A stretch of DNA of 58,115 nucleotides from Pseudomonadales bacterium (GCA_016779325.1 JADHNU010000012.1:1-58115), one strand, 5' to 3'. Shown: positions 7,669-16,713, counted from the stretch's first letter. Translations and numbers: made by a program. The notes: generated by a model from the letters alone, not told the origin.

Positions 7669-8586
7669 ATGTCCGCGGCTCGTAAGATTGGCGTGCTGTC
7701 CCGCAATCCCCGGCTTTATTCCACGCAGCGGCTGGTGGAAGCCGCCAAGGCGCGAGGCCATCGCGTCGAGGTGATCGACACCCTTCGCTGCTACATGAAC
7801 ATGGCCACGGCGAAGCCCTCCATCCACTATCGCGGGCGTCCCCTGGAAGAGTTTGATGCGGTGATTCCGCGGATTGGCGCGTCCATTTCTTTCTACGGCG
7901 CCGCCGTCGTACGCCAGTTTGAGATGATGGGGGTGTATTCCATTAATGAGTCCGTGGCGATTACGCGGGCTCGGGACAAGCTGCGCTCCCTTCAGCTTCT
8001 TGCCCGCAAGGGCATCGGGATGCCCATTACGGGCTTTGCCCACTCTCCCGACGATATTCCCGACCTCATTAGCATGGTCGGCGGTGCCCCTTTGGTGATT
8101 AAGCTCCTGGAAGGCACGCAGGGCATTGGGGTAGTACTGGCGGAAAATAGTACGGCGGCCAAGAGCGTCATTGAGGCCTTTATGGGGCTGAACGTGAACA
8201 TCATGGTGCAGGAGTACATTAAGGAATCGGCGGGTTCGGACCTGCGCTGCTTTGTGCTGGGGGATCGGGTCATTGCGGCCATGAAGCGCCAGGGCGCCCC
8301 GGGGGAGTTTCGTTCAAACCTGCATCGCGGTGGCACGGCGGAGCCCGTGCGCATCACCTCCGCGGAGCGTCGTGCGGCGGTGGGGGCTGCGCGCGCCATG
8401 GGGTTAAACGTGGCCGGGGTAGATATCTTGCGATCTCACCATGGTCCCCTCGTGCTGGAAGTGAACAGCTCGCCAGGATTAAGGGGCATTGAGGCGGCAA
8501 CGGGCATGGACGTGGCAGGGAAGATCATTGAGTTTATCGAGCGAGAGGCGGCGCCTCACCGCACCCGCACTCGGGGGCGCGGCTAA
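7669..8586 (+). CDS. rimK: RimK, ribosomal protein S6 glutamate ligase (ATP-grasp)
   Basis: A 305-residue ATP-grasp ligase that adds glutamates to the C-terminus of ribosomal protein S6; E. coli RimK is 300 residues. '[13 protein letters not shown]' opens the fold, '[11 protein letters not shown]' and '[16 protein letters not shown]' follow, ATP-grasp residues are in '[15 protein letters not shown]', and metal ligands are in '[14 protein letters not shown]'. The reading frame extends upstream to 7549 inside rimB, but ATG 7669 fits the family N-terminus. A run of nine A residues (7605-7613) and the short hairpin AGGGGC/GCCCCT (7632-7663) lie between rimB and this start; their role is unknown. 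C-terminal 'HRTRTRGRG' is a basic tail. Confidence 0.93.
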   Translation: MSAARKIGVLSRNPRLYSTQRLVEAAKARGHRVEVIDTLRCYMNMATAKPSIHYRGRPLEEFDAVIPRIGASISFYGAAVVRQFEMMGVYSINESVAITRARDKLRSLQLLARKGIGMPITGFAHSPDDIPDLISMVGGAPLVIKLLEGTQGIGVVLAENSTAAKSVIEAFMGLNVNIMVQEYIKESAGSDLRCFVLGDRVIAAMKRQGAPGEFRSNLHRGGTAEPVRITSAERRAAVGAARAMGLNVAGVDILRSHHGPLVLEVNSSPGLRGIEAATGMDVAGKIIEFIEREAAPHRTRTRGRG

Positions 8587-8655
8587 GCCTAGAAGGCATG
8601 GACCTGGGGGCGGCCTCAGGTAGACTCCAGGGACGCTTACTGGAGGGGAATTGCC

Positions 8656-10095
8656 ATGCGGGATACGGAAAATACGCCGCGAGCGTCGATGCTGGCCGTG
8701 CTTGAAGGGCAGCGGGCCGCTGCCCTCGCGGACGCGCCAGTGAGCCTGGCATCGCGCCGGGACCGCTTGGATCGCGCCATCGCGGTTTTGCTCGATAACG
8801 CCGATGGATTTTGCGAGGCACTCCGGGAAGATTTTGGCCATCGGTCTACCCATCAATCCCTTTTCACGGATATTGCCAGCAGTCTCGAGCCCCTGAAGGC
8901 GGCGAAGAAGCAGGTCGCGCGTTGGATGCGCCCGGAGCGGCGCCGTGCCGGCATGCCCTTCGGTCTGCTGGGTGCCAAGGCCCGCATCGAGTACCAGCCC
9001 CTGGGCGTGGTGGGGGTGATCAGCCCCTGGAACTTCCCGATTCAGCTCACCTTCTCGCCCCTTGCGGGCATTTTGGCGGCGGGCAATCGGGTAATGATTA
9101 AGCCCTCGGAGTTTACGCCGCGTACCTCGGCGCTCATGGCCGAGGCCTTTGCGAAGGCGTTCGATGCGACGGAGATTTCCGTGGTGCTGGGCGGGCCGCA
9201 AACGGGGGCAGACTTCGCCAGCCTTCCCTTCGACCACCTGCTCTTTACCGGCGCAACCAACGTGGCGCGCCACGTGATGCGGGCGGCGGCGGAGAACCTC
9301 GTGCCCGTCACTCTCGAGCTCGGAGGCAAGTCCCCCGTGGTGCTCTCCGACAGCGCCAAGCTTGAGGTGGCGGCGCGCCGCCTAATGATGGGGAAAACCC
9401 TGAACGCAGGGCAGATTTGTCTGGCGCCCGACTACGTCATGGTGCCCGAGGGCAAGCTTGGGGCCTTCGTGGAGGCCAGCACCGCCGCGGTTGGGCAGCT
9501 GTATCCGACGCTCCTCGATAATCCCGATTACACCTCAATCGTGAATCAGCGCCATTACGATCGCCTTCAAGGCTATCTCGATGACGCCCGCGCGAAGGGC
9601 GCCGAGGTGCTGGAGCTGAACCCCGCGGGAGAGGACTTCCGCCAGCAGCCTCACCATAAAATCGCGCCCCACCTGATCCTCAATCCCACGGACGACATGG
9701 CCATCATGCAGGAGGAGATCTTTGGCCCCCTGCTCCCCGTGAAGACCTATCAGGCCTTTGAGGAGACCATCGACTACGTCAACGCCCATCCCCGGCCCCT
9801 GGGGCTGTATTACTTTGGCGAGAGCGGTGCGGAAGAGCGTGCCCTCCTGGACCGCACCACCTCCGGAGGCGTCACCCTGAATGATGTGATCATGCACGTG
9901 GCGCAGGAGGACCTCCCCTTTGGTGGCGTCGGCCCGAGTGGCATGGGCGCCTACCATGGCTACGAGGGCTTCAAGACCTTCAGCCACGGTAAGTCGATTT
10001 ATCGCCAAAGCCGCATTGATATGCACAGCCTCGGCATGGCGCCGCCCTGGGGCGACAAGTTCCTTCGCCTGCTTCGGGGGCAGCTCAAGCCCTAG
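8656..10095 (+). CDS. Coniferyl-aldehyde-dehydrogenase-type aldehyde dehydrogenase
   Basis: A 479-residue NAD(P)-dependent aldehyde dehydrogenase. The catalytic Cys255 is in 'NAGQICLAP', the general base Glu221 is in 'LELGGKSPVVLS', and 'GVVGVISPWNFPIQL' binds the nucleotide. The sequence style ('RRAGMPFGLLGAKARIEYQPLGV') and the C-terminal 'FKTFSHGKSIYRQSR' match the coniferyl aldehyde dehydrogenase branch, which has a broad aldehyde range. The ATG has GGAGGGG upstream. The enzyme could handle aldehydes made by the P450/SDR pathway or by lipid peroxidation. The following MFS gene starts 47 nt later. Confidence 0.9.
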   Translation: MRDTENTPRASMLAVLEGQRAAALADAPVSLASRRDRLDRAIAVLLDNADGFCEALREDFGHRSTHQSLFTDIASSLEPLKAAKKQVARWMRPERRRAGMPFGLLGAKARIEYQPLGVVGVISPWNFPIQLTFSPLAGILAAGNRVMIKPSEFTPRTSALMAEAFAKAFDATEISVVLGGPQTGADFASLPFDHLLFTGATNVARHVMRAAAENLVPVTLELGGKSPVVLSDSAKLEVAARRLMMGKTLNAGQICLAPDYVMVPEGKLGAFVEASTAAVGQLYPTLLDNPDYTSIVNQRHYDRLQGYLDDARAKGAEVLELNPAGEDFRQQPHHKIAPHLILNPTDDMAIMQEEIFGPLLPVKTYQAFEETIDYVNAHPRPLGLYYFGESGAEERALLDRTTSGGVTLNDVIMHVAQEDLPFGGVGPSGMGAYHGYEGFKTFSHGKSIYRQSRIDMHSLGMAPPWGDKFLRLLRGQLKP

Positions 10096-10142
10096 CAAGG
10101 CCTGATAAAAATCAAAAAATAAGATCCGAAGGGGAGATCAGG

Positions 10143-11435
10143 ATGAAGCAGGTCGGTGAGACCTTTTCCGACGCCACCCGGCGCTACGTGTTGGGCGTGC
10201 TGGTGGTGACCTATACCTTCAATTTTATTGATCGGCAGATCCTTGGGATCCTCGTAGAGCCGATCAAGCAGGATCTGGGCGTAAGCGATACGGCCATGGG
10301 GCTCCTGACGGGGCTTGCCTTCGCCGTTTTCTATACCTTTATGGGTATTCCCATTGCGCGCATCGCCGATCGGACCAATCGTCGAAATCTGATCTCCGCC
10401 GCGTTGGCAATTTGGAGTCTCTTCACGGCGCTCCAGGGCTTTGCGCAAAACTTTCTTCAGCTTTTGCTGTTCCGCATCGGGGTGGGCGTAGGAGAAGCCG
10501 GATGCAGCCCGCCGTCCCACTCCATGCTCGCCGATTACTACCCGCCGGAGCGCCGGGCGACGGCCCTGGGGATTTATGCCCTGGGTATCCCCTTCGGCAT
10601 TCTTTTCGGCTTTTTTGTCGGCGGCTGGATGGAAGAGTTTTTTGGCTGGCGCTGGGCTTTTGTCGTGGTGGGGATTCCGGGCCTCCTGCTGGCCCTCCTC
10701 GTGCGCTTTACGGTGAAGGAGCCGCCCCGAGGCATGTCCGAAGCGGTGCAGCCCGATCCGACTGCGGCGCCGGCGGAGCAGCCGCCGGTGAAGGAGGTGA
10801 TTGCCTATCTGCTGGCGCGCCGTTCCTTCGTACATATGGCGATCGGCGGTGGCGTGACGGCCTTCGTGGGCTATGGCCTCATCACCTTCGCGGCGGCGTT
10901 TTTTGCCCGCAGCCATGGCATGAGTTCCGGGGAACTGGGGACCTATCTCGGGTTGATTTTTGGTATTCCCGGCGGCATTGGCATCGCCCTGGGGGGGCGC
11001 TTAGCGGATTACTTCGGCGAGAAAGACGCCCGCTGGTACCTCTGGGTCGTCGCCGTGGGGCTGGTGATTCTCGTGCCCTTTGCGCTGGCCGCCTACATGG
11101 TCCAGAGCGCCGGCATGGCCCTGCTCCTTCTGGTGATACCGGTCATGCTGGGCAACTTCTATCAGGCGACCACCTTCGCCCAAACCCAAACCCTTGTAGG
11201 GGTGCGCATGCGCTCCGTAGCGGCGGCCATCTTATTGTTCATTTTGAACATGATTGGCCTCGCCTGCGGGCCGTCCGTGGTGGGGATGCTTTCCGATTGG
11301 CTGGCCCCAAGCTATGGGGATGAGTCGCTGCGCTGGGCCCTGTTCCTGTGCACCTTTGCCAATCTCTGGGCGGCCTTCCACTACTGGCGCGCAGGGGTCC
11401 ACTTCGCCAAGGATCGGGCCTGCTGCGAAGCCTAG
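10143..11435 (+). CDS. MFS transporter, spinster family
   Basis: A 430-residue major facilitator with about 12 hydrophobic segments. The first segment 'TYTFNFIDRQILGILVEPIKQDLGVSD' (in pieces 'FNFIDRQILGIL') and the motif 'GIPIARIADRTNRRNLI' are characteristic of the spinster-like branch common next to hydrophobic-compound catabolic genes. A charged cytoplasmic loop with many Pro/Ala residues separates the two halves around residues 197-220. GAAGGGGAGATCAGG precedes the ATG. It probably moves an organic acid or lipid-like molecule across the inner membrane. Its stop is 8 nt from the stop of the convergent TPR gene, with no room for a terminator. Confidence 0.88.
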   Translation: MKQVGETFSDATRRYVLGVLVVTYTFNFIDRQILGILVEPIKQDLGVSDTAMGLLTGLAFAVFYTFMGIPIARIADRTNRRNLISAALAIWSLFTALQGFAQNFLQLLLFRIGVGVGEAGCSPPSHSMLADYYPPERRATALGIYALGIPFGILFGFFVGGWMEEFFGWRWAFVVVGIPGLLLALLVRFTVKEPPRGMSEAVQPDPTAAPAEQPPVKEVIAYLLARRSFVHMAIGGGVTAFVGYGLITFAAAFFARSHGMSSGELGTYLGLIFGIPGGIGIALGGRLADYFGEKDARWYLWVVAVGLVILVPFALAAYMVQSAGMALLLLVIPVMLGNFYQATTFAQTQTLVGVRMRSVAAAILLFILNMIGLACGPSVVGMLSDWLAPSYGDESLRWALFLCTFANLWAAFHYWRAGVHFAKDRACCEA

Positions 11436-11443
11436 CCCAAGGC

Positions 11444-12001
11444 CTACTTAAAGGCCGCCAGCGCTTCCCGAAAACGGATGTTTTCTGGTTCGAGTTGGAC
11501 GGCCTTTAGGAGATCGTCACGGGCGGCTTGCTTACGCCCCAGCTGTTCCTGGGCCAGGGACCGATTGAAATACACCAGGGCGTTTCGGCCCTCGGAGTAG
11601 AAAAGCGCTTGGTCGTAATCGGCCATGGCCTCAGTGAAACGCTTTAGGCGAACAAAGAGGTTCCCGCGGTTAATGAGCGCATGAATGAGGCCGGGGCTGA
11701 GGTCTAGGGCGCGGCTGAAGTCGGCCAGGGCGCGTTCAGCCCGGCCGCTCTGTCCATACAGAATGCCACGGTTGGTGAAGGTCGCGGCGCGATCTTTTTC
11801 CGAGAGGTTTTCCAGCTCGAGCGCCTTGGTGCACAGCTCAATGGTGCTTAAGGTGCTTTGACCGGCCAACGCCCCTTCGAAGCAGCGCTGGGCGTTGCTG
11901 ACGCCGAGGACCGTTTCCGCGCCGGCGAAGAGCGGGCCGCTGAGGGTGAGAAGGCTCGCGCCAAGAAGCGCGCGTTTTAAAACTGCGTTGCTGGGCACCA
12001 T
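11444..12001 (-). CDS. Exported TPR-repeat protein
   Basis: A 185-residue protein with an N-terminal signal peptide ('LLGASLLTLSGPLFAGA') and at least three tetratricopeptide repeats: 'AATFTNRGILYGQSGRAERALADFSRALDLSP' (seen from residue 71), 'IHALINRGNLFVRLKRFTEA' and 'LVYFNRSLAQEQLGRKQAA' type helices. A pair of Cys residues lies in the mature N-terminus (residues 40 and 57). TPR proteins mediate protein contacts, here in the periplasm. The partner is unknown. It may be co-transcribed with the unknown exported protein upstream, 61 nt away. Confidence 0.8.
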   Translation of the reverse strand: MVPSNAVLKRALLGASLLTLSGPLFAGAETVLGVSNAQRCFEGALAGQSTLSTIELCTKALELENLSEKDRAATFTNRGILYGQSGRAERALADFSRALDLSPGLIHALINRGNLFVRLKRFTEAMADYDQALFYSEGRNALVYFNRSLAQEQLGRKQAARDDLLKAVQLEPENIRFREALAAFK

Positions 12002-12062
12002 AAGGGTCCAAAGGAGGAAACAACAAAATACTACGCTTCTGAGGGAAGGGGCCCAAGGGGTT

Positions 12063-12611
12063 TTAGCGGCAATCGAGTTCCAGATCGAGACGCCGGTCCT
12101 GAGCCTGAAGCGCCGCGCCGAGGGTGGCCAGAAGGGGGGGTAGGGACCGGCCCGGGTGAAGATCGAGGCTGTAGTCCAATCGATCTACGCGGCCTAGGCG
12201 TTCATCTAGGCGCTGGGCGCTGAGGGAAAAGGTTCGGTGCCCAAGCCAGGGCCCGGGCGGGGCGGCGGGGTCCGCGTCCCAGGCTAGGCTGACCGTGTCG
12301 AGGAGAGCTCGAGCATTATCGTAAAGCGCCTGGCCCTCGGCGGCAGTGAGGGTTCGGGGGCGCTGCTGAGGTTCGTCGGAAAAGAGGGTGGGGGCGAACC
12401 AGCGGACCGTCAGCGTTGTTGGCTGGTCCGGGTAGAGCACCGCTTCCCACCAACGTTTTTCGAAGTCACAGCCGAGGCTAAAGCTGAGCCGCAGCCCCGC
12501 CGGGGGGTGGGCTGGAAGGGGGGTGCCGTCCGCGTTAGCGGCGAGGAGAGCGCCAGCCAGGGCGACCCAGGGCGTCGGGACCGAAAGGAGGCTGCACAGG
12601 TGCTTCAACAT
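12063..12611 (-). CDS. Exported protein of unknown function
   Basis: I do not recognise this 182-residue protein. It starts with a short hydrophobic signal-like stretch ('VALAGALLAANADGTPL'). The rest is rich in Leu, Arg and Trp with alternating polar/hydrophobic segments ('LRLSFSLGCDFEKRWWEAVLY', 'TLTVRWFAPTLFSDE', 'LDYSLDLHPGRSLPPLL') that suggest a beta-rich periplasmic domain. Cys residues are few. It is upstream of the TPR gene on the same strand and both are exported, so they could work together. An ATG at 12611 is followed by good coding periodicity. Confidence 0.55.
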   Translation of the reverse strand: MLKHLCSLLSVPTPWVALAGALLAANADGTPLPAHPPAGLRLSFSLGCDFEKRWWEAVLYPDQPTTLTVRWFAPTLFSDEPQQRPRTLTAAEGQALYDNARALLDTVSLAWDADPAAPPGPWLGHRTFSLSAQRLDERLGRVDRLDYSLDLHPGRSLPPLLATLGAALQAQDRRLDLELDCR

Positions 12612-12733
12612 GAAAAAATGGTGCGGCCGCCCGTGGGGAAGTGCAAGCGTTTTAGCGTCGGGTGGCGTATTCTTGACGGCACGGGCAGCGTCGCCGCGCC
12701 TTTCGCCGGCTGGCGCCCTTCGGGACCGTCATT

Positions 12734-13516
12734 ATGCAGGCACCACCACCTTTAGACCCCGCCATCGCCGAGCTCGACCGCCAGCGCTTCGAGCGCCACG
12801 GCTATTTGATTGTGCGTCAGCTCGCGCCGGCATCGCTTCTGGAGGCCATGGAGGCCGTCACCGATGCGCACTTGGCGCCGCTGCTTGGCCCGGCGGAATT
12901 TGAAGCCGATGTCGCCTACCCTGGCGCTCCGGCAGATCGCCTGGCCCCCGGGGGACAAACGCCCCGTCGTTTGCTGCACGCCCTCAGTCGGGATAGCAGC
13001 TTTCGCGCCTGGGCCCTTTCCCTACCGGTGGCGCGCCGTCTCGAGATTCTTCTCGGTGGCCCCGTCGCCCTCGCGCAAGGGCATCATAACTGCGTGATGA
13101 CCAAGTATCCGGGCTTTTCAAGCGAAACGGCGTGGCACCAGGACATTCGCTACTGGTCTTTCGATCGCCCGGAGCTCATCAGCGTTTGGCTCGCCCTGGG
13201 CGCAGAGAGGCCCGAGAACGGCGGGCTTCGCGTTTTACCGGGCTCCCATGCGCAGGCCTTTGACCGAGGCCGGCTGGATGCGGCCCTCTTCCTACGCCCG
13301 GAGCTCGAGGACAACCAAGCCCTGTTGGCGTCTGCGGTTGATCTCGAACTTCAGCGCGGGGACGTGCTGTTCTTTCACAGCCGCCTCTTTCATGCCGCGG
13401 GTCGAAATGAGACCGGATCCGTGAAGCGATCTGTGGTGTTCACCTACCACCGGCAGGACAATTTGCCCATTCCCGGCACCCGGTCCGACGTCTATCCGTC
13501 CTTGCCCCTCGCCTAA
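12734..13516 (+). CDS. Phytanoyl-CoA dioxygenase (PhyH) family protein
   Basis: A 260-residue Fe(II)/2-oxoglutarate oxygenase. The facial triad is visible as 'WHQD' near residue 134 and the distal His in 'FFHSRLFHAAGRN' near 217; the 2-oxoglutarate Arg is in 'SVKRSVVFTYH'. The jelly-roll strands 'ISVWLALG', 'NGGLRVLPGSH' and 'LQRGDVLFFHS' are typical. Relatives hydroxylate phytanoyl-CoA, ectoine or various small molecules; the substrate cannot be told. No clear ribosome site precedes ATG 12734. Its stop (TAA) overlaps the stop of the convergent acyl-CoA dehydrogenase gene. Confidence 0.87.
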   Translation: MQAPPPLDPAIAELDRQRFERHGYLIVRQLAPASLLEAMEAVTDAHLAPLLGPAEFEADVAYPGAPADRLAPGGQTPRRLLHALSRDSSFRAWALSLPVARRLEILLGGPVALAQGHHNCVMTKYPGFSSETAWHQDIRYWSFDRPELISVWLALGAERPENGGLRVLPGSHAQAFDRGRLDAALFLRPELEDNQALLASAVDLELQRGDVLFFHSRLFHAAGRNETGSVKRSVVFTYHRQDNLPIPGTRSDVYPSLPLA

Positions 13517-14613
13517 AGCGCGCCGCGCCCCTTGGCCAGGCGCGCCTTGGCTACCCTGAGGCGCAGGAGATCGGACGCCCCTTCTGCAAACTGCCAGCTG
13601 CGCACTTCGCGATAGCTGCGGGCGAGCGGATCGTCCGCGCGCAGCGCGTGGGCGCCGCAGAGCTGCAGGGCCCGGCTAAGGACGTGCTCCGCGGCTTCAC
13701 TGGTGTGCACTTTCAAGGCAGCAAGGCCCTCCGGCGTGCCTTCGCCCTGAGCGAACTGGGTGGCGACGCGATAGAGCAGGGCGCGGGCGGCGAACACCGG
13801 CATCCACAGTTCGGCAAAGCGGAGCTGGGGGCCTTCCTGGTCGCCGAGACATGGACCCTTGGGGCGCGGCGCCTGCAAATGCTCTGCAGCCCGGTGGACG
13901 GCGTAGGCCATGAGGCCGACCGCCTCCGAGGCCAGCATGAGGCGGGTCCGGTTAATTTGGGTGAAGGCCTGCGCCTTGCCCTGGCCCGCCTCGCCGAGGC
14001 GGTGCGCCTCAGGCACGAAGGCGTCATCGAAGACCAGGGCGCAGTGCTGGCCGCCATCGAGGGTTTCGAAGGGATCTGCCCGCGTTATGCCAGCCGTGCC
14101 CTCCTCGACGATGAGCAGGAGGGGCCCGGCGTCGCTCTGGGCATAAACTATGAAATGGTCCGCGGCGAGGCCTCCGGTCACAAAGCTTTTCCGGCCCCTA
14201 AGGCGGTAGCCCCCCTCAGCGGGGGTGGCGTGCACTGGCGCGGTGGCATCGTCTGTAAACGCAAAGGCCTGGCGCCGCAGGCCTTGGGCGACGGGCTCGG
14301 CGAAGCGCGCTTGAAGCGCCCCGCTGGCGTTCTGTAGCAGGCCCGGGCTTGGGCCAAGGGCGGCTTTTCGGCAGCGGGCGCCGCTTGCGGCGAGCCTTTC
14401 CCGCACCACCGTTAGGGTAAGAAGGGCCTCGGGCGCCGCGCGCTGGGCCAAGTCGAAGAGCCCGGCGGCCTTGGCGGCGTCCCGCACTTGGGCGTCCCCG
14501 TCTTCTCCGAGGGCCTCCGCTTTGGGGAAAACTGTTTCCGCCAGGGCGTCGGCCGCCGCGAAGGCGTCGCGGTCGGTGGGGCCGAGGGTCTCAAAGGCCG
14601 TGAGCACGCTCAT
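13513..14613 (-). CDS. Acyl-CoA dehydrogenase family protein (short, divergent)
   Basis: A 366-residue flavoprotein of the acyl-CoA dehydrogenase fold. 'QAFAFTDDATAPVHATPAEGGYRLRGRKSFVTGG' (seen from residue 116) is the FAD/substrate core and 'QINRTRLMLASEAVGLM' is the helix normally containing an Arg for FAD. The C-terminal 'LQLCGAHALRADDPLARSYREVRSWQFAEGASDLLR' replaces the usual 'YEGTNEI' base region with 'FAEGASDLL', as in FadE-like actinobacterial partners. It may therefore act as one half of a heteromeric enzyme or on a bulky substrate. The adjacent upstream gene overlaps its start by 4 nt. Confidence 0.83.
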   Translation of the reverse strand: MSVLTAFETLGPTDRDAFAAADALAETVFPKAEALGEDGDAQVRDAAKAAGLFDLAQRAAPEALLTLTVVRERLAASGARCRKAALGPSPGLLQNASGALQARFAEPVAQGLRRQAFAFTDDATAPVHATPAEGGYRLRGRKSFVTGGLAADHFIVYAQSDAGPLLLIVEEGTAGITRADPFETLDGGQHCALVFDDAFVPEAHRLGEAGQGKAQAFTQINRTRLMLASEAVGLMAYAVHRAAEHLQAPRPKGPCLGDQEGPQLRFAELWMPVFAARALLYRVATQFAQGEGTPEGLAALKVHTSEAAEHVLSRALQLCGAHALRADDPLARSYREVRSWQFAEGASDLLRLRVAKARLAKGRGAL

Positions 14614-14987
14614 GAGCCAAGGCCTAGGAAGGCCGCTGGGGCAACGGTAATGAGGGTGAGGAGGCCCAGCCCCGCAATGACCAAAAGCCCGGCCGTTAGG
14701 GTGAGCCGTTCCGTCCGGGCGCGGTGGGCAATCAGGGCTTCAATGCCTTCCCGGTCGAGCCCCGCAAGGGAGGAGGCCAGGGCGTAGCGCACCAGGCCAT
14801 CGGGGGTGCGTGGGAGGCGAACGAACACGGCCTGACAGCCTTCGAGGCGATCGCGAATTTCAAAGACCCCAAGCCCCGTGGCCCGGGCGATCTCCACGGG
14901 GTGCATAAAGCGGCTGGAGTGGCCTAGGAAGGCATCGACCATGCGGAGGATGACGCCTTCTTTGCCCAGATAGGTGAATAGGTTCAT
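14610..14987 (-). CDS. Small membrane-anchored protein, unknown function
   Basis: A 125-residue protein I do not recognise. The N-terminal 85 residues look like a winged-helix fold ('HPVEIARATGLGVFEIRDRLEGCQAVFVRLPR'; shown here only in part), and the C-terminus has one hydrophobic segment ('LTLTAGLLVIAGLGLLTLI') that should be a membrane anchor. The ATG at 14987 overlaps the cmoB stop in an ATGA arrangement, and its own stop overlaps the next start, so it is translationally coupled on both sides. An upstream in-frame extension overlaps cmoB and is less likely. No known role in cmo5U synthesis. Confidence 0.6.
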   Translation of the reverse strand: MNLFTYLGKEGVILRMVDAFLGHSSRFMHPVEIARATGLGVFEIRDRLEGCQAVFVRLPRTPDGLVRYALASSLAGLDREGIEALIAHRARTERLTLTAGLLVIAGLGLLTLITVAPAAFLGLGS

Positions 14988-15964
14988 GGCGTTTTCCGCG
15001 TTTTTTCCGCCAGCAGGAGGGCGCGCCGGGGCGCCGGTAAGCCCTCTACGGTAAGGGATTGATCCGCGGGCGCAAGGGCTTCCCCGAGGGATTGGAAGGG
15101 CATCCAGGCCGTGGTGCGCTGTTCCTCCGGCGTGGTCGCGACCTCGCTGAGACACTCGGCCTCGTAGCCCAGACGGGCGAGCCAGCGCTTAAGGGCCGGG
15201 ACGCTGGGCAGGAACCATACGTTGCGCATACGCGCATAGCGATCGGGCGGCACCAGTACCTGCTCTGTGTTGCCCGGCACCACCAGGGTTTCCAGGACGA
15301 GCTGGCCGCCGGGGCGAAGCTGCGCGCCGAGCGCCGTGAGGTGGGCGAGGGGGTCACGGCGGTGGTAAAGCACACCCATGCTGAGGACCATGTCAAAGCC
15401 CCCGCCGGTGGGCAGGGCCTCAAAGGGCAGGGGCAGGAGGGCCCAGTGGGGATCGGGGGCATAGGCGTCGAAGGCAGCGGCTTGGAAGGCGAAGAGCAGG
15501 GTCGGATCGACGCCGAGCACCATCTCGGCCCCCGCGCCTCGGGCCCGGCGGGCGTAGTAGCCGTTGCCGCAGCCCACGTCCAATACGCGCTTGCCCTGGA
15601 AGGACAGGTGCGGCGCGAGGCGCGCCCATTTCAGATCCGAGCGCCACTCAGCGTCAACGGAAATACCGAAGAAGTTGAAGGGCCCCTTGCGCCAGGGGCT
15701 GAGCCCGAGGAGGGCCTCGCGCAGGGCCGCCTCTGTGGGGATGCTTAGGGGGGCGTTACTGTGTAGCGCAGGGGCCGCGGCGGTGAGATCGCAGTGACTC
15801 AGCGTTACCGCTGGCAAGGCGTGCAAGGCGCGCTCCCAGCGGGGTCGGTCGCCGTGACGCCCGGGGGCGAGGGCATCCCCTAGCGGGCCCGCGAGGGCCT
15901 CGGACCAGCGCTCATAGCCGAGGGCGTGGAGCTGCGCCCCCAGGCTCGTTGCGCTAGGCAGCAT
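14984..15964 (-). CDS. cmoB: CmoB, tRNA U34 carboxymethyltransferase
   Basis: A 326-residue SAM-superfamily enzyme that uses carboxy-SAM to convert 5-hydroxyuridine at tRNA position 34 to 5-carboxymethoxyuridine. The signature 'WRKGPFNFFGISVDAEWRSDLKW' (residues ~90-112, in part), the SAM loop 'VLDVGCGNGYYARR' and 'GVDPTLLFAFQ' are CmoB hallmarks, as are 'MGVLYHRRDPLAHL' and 'RYARMRNVWFLPS'. E. coli CmoB is 323 residues. The ATG at 15964 overlaps the cmoA stop by 11 nt; an upstream ATG at 15979 is an alternative. It forms a translationally coupled operon with cmoA and the small membrane protein. Confidence 0.94.
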   Translation of the reverse strand: MLPSATSLGAQLHALGYERWSEALAGPLGDALAPGRHGDRPRWERALHALPAVTLSHCDLTAAAPALHSNAPLSIPTEAALREALLGLSPWRKGPFNFFGISVDAEWRSDLKWARLAPHLSFQGKRVLDVGCGNGYYARRARGAGAEMVLGVDPTLLFAFQAAAFDAYAPDPHWALLPLPFEALPTGGGFDMVLSMGVLYHRRDPLAHLTALGAQLRPGGQLVLETLVVPGNTEQVLVPPDRYARMRNVWFLPSVPALKRWLARLGYEAECLSEVATTPEEQRTTAWMPFQSLGEALAPADQSLTVEGLPAPRRALLLAEKTRKTP

Positions 15965-16691
15965 GGCGTTTGACCGCAAGCAGGCTGGCGAAGTTGAGGT
16001 TTTGCTGCACCAGGGTGATGTGGGTGAAGCCTACGGCGCGGAGCCGCGCCTCGTGGGCCGCCTGGGTTTCCCGCACCAGTACCGTTTCCAGGGCTTGGCG
16101 CTTGCCTTCGATTTCCGAAGGGGAGTAGCCCTGGGCGGCCTTGAATTCGTGGTGGAGGGCGCCGAGCAGGGCATCCTCAGCGGGGTCCGCAAAGCAGAGC
16201 TTCTCGCTCAGGAGGAGGGCGCCGCCGGGGCGAAGGGCTGCAAACAGGCGCTCCAGAACCGGGGTGCGGTCTGCCGGGGGCAGGAACTGAAGCGTCCAAT
16301 TGCACACCAGCAGGGCCGCACGGGGTAGGGGCGCTGTCCGGAGGTCTTGGCAAAGAAAACGCGGGGTTAGGGGAAGGGCCAGCTCCGCAAAGCGGGCCTC
16401 GGCCTGGGCAATCATGGGGGCGGAGTTATCGATACCGAGGAGTGGGATCGGGCGGCGCCCCAGGGCCTGGGCGCAGGCCAGTAGGCTGTCACCGAGGGAG
16501 CACCCCAAATCGACGATGGCGCAACCCTCCTCGGCAAAGCGCGCGGCAAGACGCCCGGTCAGCCTAAGGGTGTCCTCGTAGCCCGGCACGGATCGGCGAA
16601 TCATATCCGAGAAGACGGACACCACGGGTTCGTCGAAGCGAAAGCTCCCCGGGGCGAAGGGCTGATTTTGATAGAGCGTGTCTCGATTCAT
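15954..16691 (-). CDS. cmoA: CmoA, carboxy-S-adenosyl-L-methionine synthase
   Basis: A 245-residue enzyme that makes carboxy-SAM from SAM and prephenate, the co-substrate of CmoB. 'FRFDEPVVSVFSDMIRRSVPGYEDTL' near the start (in part) and the SAM loop 'IVDLGCSLGDSLL' match the family. 'LVCNWTLQFLPPADRT' and 'SEKLCFADP' are further CmoA motifs. The reading frame is open to 16727, but ATG 16691 ('MNRDTLYQ') aligns with the E. coli start. Prephenate is also the product of the chorismate mutase encoded at 4591, a pathway link but not a genetic one. Divergent from ppk1. Confidence 0.94.
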   Translation of the reverse strand: MNRDTLYQNQPFAPGSFRFDEPVVSVFSDMIRRSVPGYEDTLRLTGRLAARFAEEGCAIVDLGCSLGDSLLACAQALGRRPIPLLGIDNSAPMIAQAEARFAELALPLTPRFLCQDLRTAPLPRAALLVCNWTLQFLPPADRTPVLERLFAALRPGGALLLSEKLCFADPAEDALLGALHHEFKAAQGYSPSEIEGKRQALETVLVRETQAAHEARLRAVGFTHITLVQQNLNFASLLAVKRHAA

Positions 16692-16713
16692 GGCCCTTAC
16701 CGCCACCGCGGGA

